DNA of 64,000 nucleotides from contig CAZVKC010000034.1 of the NCBI GenBank assembly GCA_964627455.1, forward strand, positions 21,647 to 85,646, in the 5' to 3' direction. Shown in pieces: positions 58,759 through 64,000 of this stretch (the stretch's first letter is position 1; every line of letters starts with the position of its first letter). The stretch is from F-183 sp964627455 (GTDB lineage Bacteria > Acidobacteriota > Terriglobia > Bryobacterales > Bryobacteraceae). A model generated the notes under the pieces. It was given only the letters and a program-made list of their open reading frames with translations. It searched no databases and was not told where the DNA came from. The position numbers and the translations under genes are program-made.

Positions 58759-60489
58759 CTAGTTTTCGCCAAAGACCGCGATGGCAAGCGCTTCCTGCAG
58801 CGTCGAAGTGCTGCCCCACAGGGCGCTGCTTCCCCACAACGCGCTAAAGCCTTGCGTTCCGGAACTCCCCCAAAGCGCGCTCGAACCCCACAGCGCCGAG
58901 CCGCCGCTCAGGAACTGGGACGATCCCCACAGCGCCGACGAACCCCACAGCGCCGAGGATCCCCACAACGCCGAACTCGAGGAAACGAAGCTGACGGTTC
59001 CGCTGACCGGATCGTACTGCACCTGCGGCGACAACATCACCTTGCCCGTCGTCAGTTGATCCGTGTTCGCCAGGGCCGCCGTCACATTCAGGTACCCGGC
59101 GCCGATCGTGAAGATGTCGTACTGGCTGACGTAGGTCGTCTGGGCTCCCGTAGCCGGATCCGTCACCGTCACCTGGCTGTTCGACGGAAACTGCTTGTTG
59201 GCGGACTTCATCAGCCGCGCCTTCACCAGATCCGGCGTCAGGTTCGGGTTGGCCTGCAACATCAGCGCCGCCGCCCCGCTGACCTCAGCCGTCGCCATGC
59301 TGCTGCCGCTCAGAACGAAATAGCTGAGCGTCGCCTTCGTGTTGGTCGTGTAGTAGGCGAGGGGAACGACATTGTTCGTGTTTTTGGTGGCAAGCGTGCT
59401 GCCAGCCGACAACACGGCGAATACCTGGTTGCCCGGGGCCACCAGGTCCGGCTTGACGATATGATCGAACAGCGTCGGCCCCTTCGAACTGTAAGAAGCC
59501 ACCCGCGCATCGGCCGCAGTGGTGCTTCCGCCCGTCTTCATCGCCCCTACGGTGAGGATCGCTGGATCATTTCCGGGCGCGTTGATCGTTCCATACCCCT
59601 CGGTGCCGGCCGACTGGTTCCGCCCATCGTTGCCCGCCGCCGCCACCACCACGATGCCCGCCTGCCATGCCTGTTCCACCGCCTGGCAAAGCGCATCCTG
59701 TGCGTATCCGGTATAGACCGGACGGCCCAGCGACAGATTGATGATGCGAATGTTGTAGGTCGACTTCAGCGCGATCGCCTTCTGGATCGCCGCCACCACG
59801 TCGCTGTCTTTGCCCTGGCCGCTGGCGTTCAGCACGCGCAGGTTGATCAGGTTGGCGCTCGGCGCGATCCCCGAAAACGTCTTCGAATAACCCGTACCCG
59901 TGGAATTCGCCGCGTTCCCCGCGATCACCCCGGCAATGTGCGTGCCATGGCCATACGTATCGCCTGTTGCCGTGCTCTTCTCGCCCGAAACGAAATTCTG
60001 CGCGTACAGAATGCGCGTCTTGCCAGTGGCCGGATTCTTGAAATCCGCACTATCCGTGATGCCGCTGTCGATCACCGCGACGCCGATGCCCGTTCCCTTG
60101 TAACCGTAGGTCCAGGCGTTCGACGCCGTGGTGCTCTGCGGGGCGCTGTCGTAGTTGAAGGCAAACGCAGTACCCGCGACACTGCGGTCAGGCGCGATGA
60201 ACACCACTTCCGGATCCTCGGCCAGCCGTTCAGCCGCCGCTCTCGATAAGCTGTAGACCCCGCCATTGACCAGTTCCAGGGTCTTCAGATGCCGGCCGCC
60301 CAGAGCCACTACCTTGGCGTGGTGTTTGTCTGTGGGAATCTGCCGGTACTGGACAATCACGTCCACCGTGGCGGACGGGTCGGCCTGGTCGAGGTCCTGG
60401 GCCAGTTTGGGATTCTTCGCTCCCAGCAGGCTTCCCGCCGCGAGAAGTCCGATGGCACAAATGAAGGAGACCGGTCGAGCGTGTTTCAT
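58759..60489 (-). CDS. Exported subtilisin-like serine peptidase (S8) with SALWGS repeats
   Basis: A 576-residue S8 protease with a signal peptide (MKHARPVSFICAIGLLAAG). A propeptide-like region (VDVIVQYRQIP) precedes the catalytic triad: D141 in VAVIDSGITD, H181 in GHGTHIAGV and S397 in GSSMATAEVSG, with the oxyanion Asn in AAAGNDG. After the protease domain (ending near residue 510) the tail consists of seven SALWGS[S/T] units interrupted twice (QFLSGG, GTQGF). Such tails may mediate surface attachment or self-assembly. AAAAGGA precedes the ATG. The enzyme should be active outside the cytoplasm. Confidence 0.93.
   Translation of the reverse strand: MKHARPVSFICAIGLLAAGSLLGAKNPKLAQDLDQADPSATVDVIVQYRQIPTDKHHAKVVALGGRHLKTLELVNGGVYSLSRAAAERLAEDPEVVFIAPDRSVAGTAFAFNYDSAPQSTTASNAWTYGYKGTGIGVAVIDSGITDSADFKNPATGKTRILYAQNFVSGEKSTATGDTYGHGTHIAGVIAGNAANSTGTGYSKTFSGIAPSANLINLRVLNASGQGKDSDVVAAIQKAIALKSTYNIRIINLSLGRPVYTGYAQDALCQAVEQAWQAGIVVVAAAGNDGRNQSAGTEGYGTINAPGNDPAILTVGAMKTGGSTTAADARVASYSSKGPTLFDHIVKPDLVAPGNQVFAVLSAGSTLATKNTNNVVPLAYYTTNTKATLSYFVLSGSSMATAEVSGAAALMLQANPNLTPDLVKARLMKSANKQFPSNSQVTVTDPATGAQTTYVSQYDIFTIGAGYLNVTAALANTDQLTTGKVMLSPQVQYDPVSGTVSFVSSSSALWGSSALWGSSALWGSSQFLSGGSALWGSSALWGSSGTQGFSALWGSSALWGSTSTLQEALAIAVFGEN
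58808..58976 (-). repeat. Seven-copy SALWGS coding repeat
   Basis: Seven copies of a six- to seven-residue unit Ser-Ala-Leu-Trp-Gly-Ser(-Ser) at the C-terminus of the subtilisin gene. Third codon positions differ among copies (for example GGA/GGT, TTG/CTG, TCG/TCC), so the protein repeat is conserved more than the DNA. Confidence 0.85.
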
Positions 60490-60772
60490 AGTGGTCCTTT
60501 TGAGTCCTGATTTCGACGCGTTCCTCGCGGAACCGCATCCAAATAGTCTCTATGTCATGTATCTTAGGTTCCCCAGGCCTCCTGGAAAACAGGAAGGTAG
60601 TACTGTTTTGCGATCCATCTAAAGTCCTGTTCCGCTAGGGTGTAACCCTTTGCGGGCGCTCGGGATTACCCTAGCCTGCCCACCGGAATCGCACCCCGGC
60701 GTGGAAGTCCGCCCGGCCCCGGGGCTTCCAAAACATTTCCTGATACTTTTTGCCAACCCTTTGCGCTTGAAG
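60490..60772. other. 283-bp divergent intergenic region between subtilisin and ECF sigma
   Basis: No coding ORF is convincing. It holds an imperfect long inverted repeat GCTAGGGT...ACCCTAGC (about 60633-60675), and CCAGG/CCTGG hairpins near 60575-60590. It probably contains both promoters, but no clear consensus -35/-10 pair is visible. Confidence 0.4.
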
Positions 60773-61399
60773 ATGCAAATGGACTCGTGTGTGACCACTA
60801 AGCCAGCGGAGCGGTCCGAGGGGGACCTCACCCGGTTACTCAATCAATGGAGCCAGGACCAGTGGCATCAGGGACAAGGCACGGCGGGCGACGCCATCGG
60901 CCACCTGATCTACCAGGAACTCCACTGGCTCGCCGGACGCTACCTCCGCAACGAACGCAGCAACCACACCCTGCAACCCACAGCTCTCGTCCACGAAGCC
61001 TGGATGCGCCTCGCCGACATGAACATGCCGCAGTTCAACAACCGCAAGCATTTCTACGCGGTCGCGGCCAAGCTCATGCGCCAGGTCCTCGTGGACCACG
61101 CCCGCCAGCGCCTCGCCGACAAACGCGGCGGCGGAGCCACGCCCGTCGAACTCAACGAAGGCATCCTGTATTCAGACGACCGCGCCCAGGACTACCTGCT
61201 CCTCCACCAGGCCCTCGAACGCCTCGCCGAAGCCGATCCCCGCAAAGCCCAAACCGTCGAACTCCGCTTCTTCTCCGGCATGACCACCGAAGAGATCGCC
61301 GAACACCTCGACATCTCCGTCAGCACCGTCCTCCGTGAACAACGCTTCGCCGAAGCCTGGCTCTCCCGCTACATGCGCTCCGGCGTCCGGGAATCCTGA
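60773..61399 (+). CDS. ECF RNA polymerase sigma factor, X6-type
   Basis: A 208-residue ECF sigma factor of the type paired with Ser/Thr kinases in acidobacteria and planctomycetes. Region 2 has LARRY-like ELHWLAGRYLRNERSNHTLQ then PTALVHEAWMRLADM, the invariant QPTALVHEAWLRL element of this group. Region 4 shows AQTVELRFFSGMTTEEIAEH and LDISVSTVLREQRFAEAWL, the HTH. The start at 60773 (MQMDSCVTTKPAE) is chosen over the longer frame. The kinase gene begins 17 bp after its stop. No anti-sigma factor is encoded; control is presumably through the kinase. Confidence 0.93.
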   Translation: MQMDSCVTTKPAERSEGDLTRLLNQWSQDQWHQGQGTAGDAIGHLIYQELHWLAGRYLRNERSNHTLQPTALVHEAWMRLADMNMPQFNNRKHFYAVAAKLMRQVLVDHARQRLADKRGGGATPVELNEGILYSDDRAQDYLLLHQALERLAEADPRKAQTVELRFFSGMTTEEIAEHLDISVSTVLREQRFAEAWLSRYMRSGVRES

Positions 61400-61415
61400 C
61401 ACGCCCGCCGCCCCC

Positions 61416-64000
61416 ATGACCGACCTGCAGAAAATCGAGGACCTCTTCTTTGAGGCCCTCCCCCTCAACGAAGACCAGCGCCGCGCCCTGCTCGCCCGCG
61501 AACCCGCGGACCTCCGCGCCGAAGTCGAAGCCCTCCTCGAAGAGGACCGCCTCGGCTCCCTCGTCGGACCCACCGTCCGCGATACCGCCAAAAGCGCCAT
61601 CAAAGGCTCCGCCGGACCCGGCATCGCCCCCGGCGCCCGCATCGGCGCCTACGAAATCCGCCAGGAAATCGGAGCCGGCGGCATGGGCACCGTCTTCCTC
61701 GCCCAGCGCGCCGACGACGCCTACCACCGCCAGGTCGCCATCAAATTCGTCCGCAGCGAATACAATACGATCCTCATCCGCGAACGGTTCGAACGCGAAC
61801 GCCGCATCCTCGGCCGCCTCGACCATCCCTTCATCGCCCGCCTCCTCGACGCCGGATCCACCGAATACGACCAGCCGTACTTCGTCATGGAATACGTCGA
61901 AAACGGCAAGCCCATCACCGAATACGCCCGCGAACGCGCCCTCTCGCGCGAAGACCGCGTCCGCCTCTTCACCGCCGTCTGCGAGGCCGTCCAGTACGCC
62001 CACCGCAACCTCACCGTCCACCGCGACCTCAAACCAGGCAACATCTTGATCGATTGCCACGGCAACCCCAAACTCCTCGACTTCGGCATCGCCAAGCTCC
62101 TCAGCGCCGACGGCAGTCCCACCACCGACCAGACCATCGCCGCCGGACTCCACATCCTCACCCCCGACTACGCGAGCCCCGAGCAGTCGGCCGGCGGCCT
62201 GACCGTCACCACCTCGTCCGATGTCTACAGCCTCGGCGCCGTCCTCTGGGAACTCCTGCTCGACGCCCGTCCCCCCAGGCTCGATCCCGGCCGGCAGGAA
62301 TTCGACCCTCCCTCCGCCCTCGGACCCGACCTCGGCGGCATCCTCCGCATGGCCATGCATCGCGACCCCGCCCGCCGCTACGCCACCGCCAACGACCTCC
62401 GCGAGGACCTCCTCCGCTTCCTCGCCGGCGAACCCATCCGCGCGCGCACCTATTCGTGGACCGAACGCGCCGCCTACTTCACACGCACCTACCGGACCTT
62501 CTTCGCCGCCAGCGTCGCCATCGTCGCCGGCTTGACCGGCGTCGCCCTCTGGTCCACCGAAGTCGCCAAACAGGCCGAGGCCGCGCGCGTCGAAGCCGTC
62601 CGCCAGACCGCCCGCGCCGAACGCGCGCTCCAGCAGGCCGAAGAAGCCCGCAGCCTCGCCGTCGCCAACGCCCGCGAATCCGAACGGCAGAAACAGCAGG
62701 CCCAGCAGGAACGCAACCTCGCCCGCTACCGCTCGTCCGAATTGATGGACCTGTCCGGCCAGTTGCTGCGCAGCATCCAGACCAAGATCGACGGACTCCC
62801 CGGCTCCGCCCCCGCGCGCCGCGAACTGCTTACCGTCGCCGCCGCCCATCTCGAAAAACTCGCCGCCGATCCCGCCGCCTCGCGCGACGTCCACCGCGAC
62901 CTCGCTCTGGCCTACATGCAGATCGGGGACCTCGAAGGCAGCCCGCTCGTCCCCAACCGCGGCAACCCCAAAGCCGCCATGGCCTACTTCGATAAGGCCG
63001 GCGCGATCCTCACCACCACCGCGCAACTCCGCACCTACCCCGAAGCCCAGGGACTCCTGGTCCGCCTCCGTGCCCGCCAGGCCGAGATCCACGCCCAACT
63101 CGGCGACCGCGCCGCCATGCGCCGCAGCCTCGATGAAGGGCTCGCCACCGGGCGCAAACTCGCCTCCCAACCCGCGGCGCCCGCCGCCCAGGCGCTGCCC
63201 CTCGTCGATATCCTGATCAAGGCCGCGCTCCTCTCGATCGGCGAGGAACGCTACGACGACGCCTTCGACCTCGCGCGCGAGTGCAGGGTCCAGACCCTGC
63301 GGCAGGAACAGACGCTCACCGTGCGCGACCTGCTCTCCAGTTGCTGGTCCGCCGAATCGCGCGCCGAAAGCGGCAGGGGACATGTCGAGGAGGCGATCGC
63401 CGCCATCCGCCGCGCCATCGCGCTGCGCGAAGACGTGCTGCACGAATCACCCGCCAACAACACGGCCCGCCGCGCGCTGCTCATCGCCTATTCGCACTTG
63501 TCCGCCTATCTCGGGCGCCCCATGCAGATCCGCAACGCACGCGACACCGAAGGCGCCCTGAAGGCCATGGAAAAGGCGCGGGAACACGCGGAGTTCATCT
63601 TCAAGTCGGATCCCGGCGACCGTCTCGCCCAGCGCGACCTGGCCATGAGCACGACCCGCCTCGCGGACCTCTATATGGGCGCGAACCGGTATGCGGAAGC
63701 CGCCCCGCATCTCGCCCGCGGCGCCGAACTCCTGCAGGTCACGGTGAAGAACCTCCCGGCGGACAACTTCACCCGTGCGGAACTGGTCTACACCTACAAG
63801 CGTCTGGCCGACGCCCTGCGCGCAGAAAAGGGAAAGGATTCGGAAGCCAAAGCGCTGCAGGCGCTCAAAGCCGGAATCGCAGCCAACCAGGAACTCGAAA
63901 AAGCCTCCTCATTGGCGCCCGGCGTGTACCTGTCGGCGATCGAGATCCGCATCGAGATGGCCAAAGCCATCGCCGCCGTGGACCCCACCGAAGCGCAGCG
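61416..64000 (+). CDS. Ser/Thr protein kinase with C-terminal TPR-like region (3' end outside window)
   Basis: The frame is open from ATG 61416 to the window end (861 codons seen). An N-terminal 80-residue region precedes the kinase: GAGGMG at 86-91, VAIKFVRSE, H202-RDLKPGN, D222-FG, and a TPDYASPEQ P+1 loop. One membrane helix lies near residues 361-380 (FFAASVAIVAGLTGVAL). A long Gln/Glu/Arg coiled coil follows (about 380-430), then repeated helical pairs (ALAYMQIGDLEGSP, ..LRARQAEIHAQLGD.., ..DLARECRVQTLRQE..) of TPR type. With the ECF sigma upstream this is the usual membrane kinase-sigma pair, in which the kinase may act on the sigma factor. Several large ORFs in other frames here are shadows. 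Confidence 0.92.
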   Translation, partial: MTDLQKIEDLFFEALPLNEDQRRALLAREPADLRAEVEALLEEDRLGSLVGPTVRDTAKSAIKGSAGPGIAPGARIGAYEIRQEIGAGGMGTVFLAQRADDAYHRQVAIKFVRSEYNTILIRERFERERRILGRLDHPFIARLLDAGSTEYDQPYFVMEYVENGKPITEYARERALSREDRVRLFTAVCEAVQYAHRNLTVHRDLKPGNILIDCHGNPKLLDFGIAKLLSADGSPTTDQTIAAGLHILTPDYASPEQSAGGLTVTTSSDVYSLGAVLWELLLDARPPRLDPGRQEFDPPSALGPDLGGILRMAMHRDPARRYATANDLREDLLRFLAGEPIRARTYSWTERAAYFTRTYRTFFAASVAIVAGLTGVALWSTEVAKQAEAARVEAVRQTARAERALQQAEEARSLAVANARESERQKQQAQQERNLARYRSSELMDLSGQLLRSIQTKIDGLPGSAPARRELLTVAAAHLEKLAADPAASRDVHRDLALAYMQIGDLEGSPLVPNRGNPKAAMAYFDKAGAILTTTAQLRTYPEAQGLLVRLRARQAEIHAQLGDRAAMRRSLDEGLATGRKLASQPAAPAAQALPLVDILIKAALLSIGEERYDDAFDLARECRVQTLRQEQTLTVRDLLSSCWSAESRAESGRGHVEEAIAAIRRAIALREDVLHESPANNTARRALLIAYSHLSAYLGRPMQIRNARDTEGALKAMEKAREHAEFIFKSDPGDRLAQRDLAMSTTRLADLYMGANRYAEAAPHLARGAELLQVTVKNLPADNFTRAELVYTYKRLADALRAEKGKDSEAKALQALKAGIAANQELEKASSLAPGVYLSAIEIRIEMAKAIAAVDPTEAQ

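Noticed and set aside
56865..60672. Shared 9-mer GATTACCCT at 56865 and 60664 upstream of two genes
   Set aside because: About 0.5 copies of any 9-mer are expected by chance in the window on both strands, and the flanks differ.
61320..63443. 707-residue minus-strand ORF rich in Gly, Ala, Glu and Asp
   Set aside because: It lies entirely antisense to the ECF sigma/kinase genes; its composition is the mirror of their third-codon G/C bias and it has no motif.
1..64000. CRISPR arrays, prophage genes, transposases or an rRNA operon
   Set aside because: No spaced direct repeats, integrase, capsid, transposase or rRNA-like sequence was seen on either strand.

Overview
The window is a GC-rich, gene-dense bacterial chromosome segment. 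The gene mix points to an acidobacterium of the Bryobacter/Solibacter type. The pointers are an X6-type ECF sigma factor followed directly by a Ser/Thr kinase with a TPR-like tail, a membrane-bound winged-helix/beta-propeller regulator, a paired DUF1549/DUF1553 and DUF1501 cassette, PEP-CTERM proteins, several Tat-exported carbohydrate or sulfate hydrolases, an HpnI-like hopanoid glycosyltransferase and a Vgb-type propeller. The assignment rests on family composition, not on a marker gene. There is no rRNA, CRISPR array, prophage or insertion sequence. Two 100-N runs show that this is a scaffolded draft assembly; one of them (25995-26094) is artificial because a 55-bp sequence is repeated on both sides of it.

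Layout. 1-14035 is mostly envelope and secreted functions: the end of an Ig-like surface protein, a large unknown with an internal duplication, a TRIC/UPF0126 channel, a short ceramidase-like hydrolase, the wHTH-TM-propeller regulator, then one apparent operon encoding two collagen-like proteins and three PEP-CTERM modules (two of them fused in one ORF), a sulfatase, a small DUF3079-like gene and a gapped secreted protein. 14238-20293 holds a Phd/VapC toxin-antitoxin pair abutting tRNA-Asn, the overlapping zwf-opcA-pgl-capA operon (oxidative pentose phosphate entry plus a metallophosphatase) and a CHAP/NlpC-like protein. 20332-28873 holds a palindrome-controlled membrane protein, aconitase, a zinc-ribbon Ser/Thr kinase and a GH51 arabinofuranosidase. 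28960-34037 is an accessory-looking stretch: an orphan RES-domain protein, a TIMP-like protein, an epimerase, a zinc-ribbon membrane protein, a DinB-fold protein and a LysM-polymorphic toxin 44 protein.

34078-43863 carries an amidohydrolase, a small RHH protein, an APC permease, a Tat-exported PLP enzyme, the DUF1501/DUF1549 pair and a DUF697-type membrane protein. 43844-54173 is housekeeping on the minus strand: thrS-hpnI, a three-gene Tad minor-pilin set with its own terminator, and ileS-lspA-lgt with overlapping or abutting genes, which links lipoprotein maturation to tRNA charging. 54354-64000 holds an HD-GYP/GAF/degenerate-GGDEF protein, a secreted Vgb propeller, a subtilisin with a C-terminal SALWGS repeat, and the ECF sigma-kinase pair running off the end.

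Two themes recur. Convergent neighbours often overlap or abut at their 3' ends. Several genes have a -10-like hexamer only 6-9 nt before the start codon and no Shine-Dalgarno, which suggests leaderless transcription. The clearest case is the 14-bp gap between two divergent start codons at 32586-32599.
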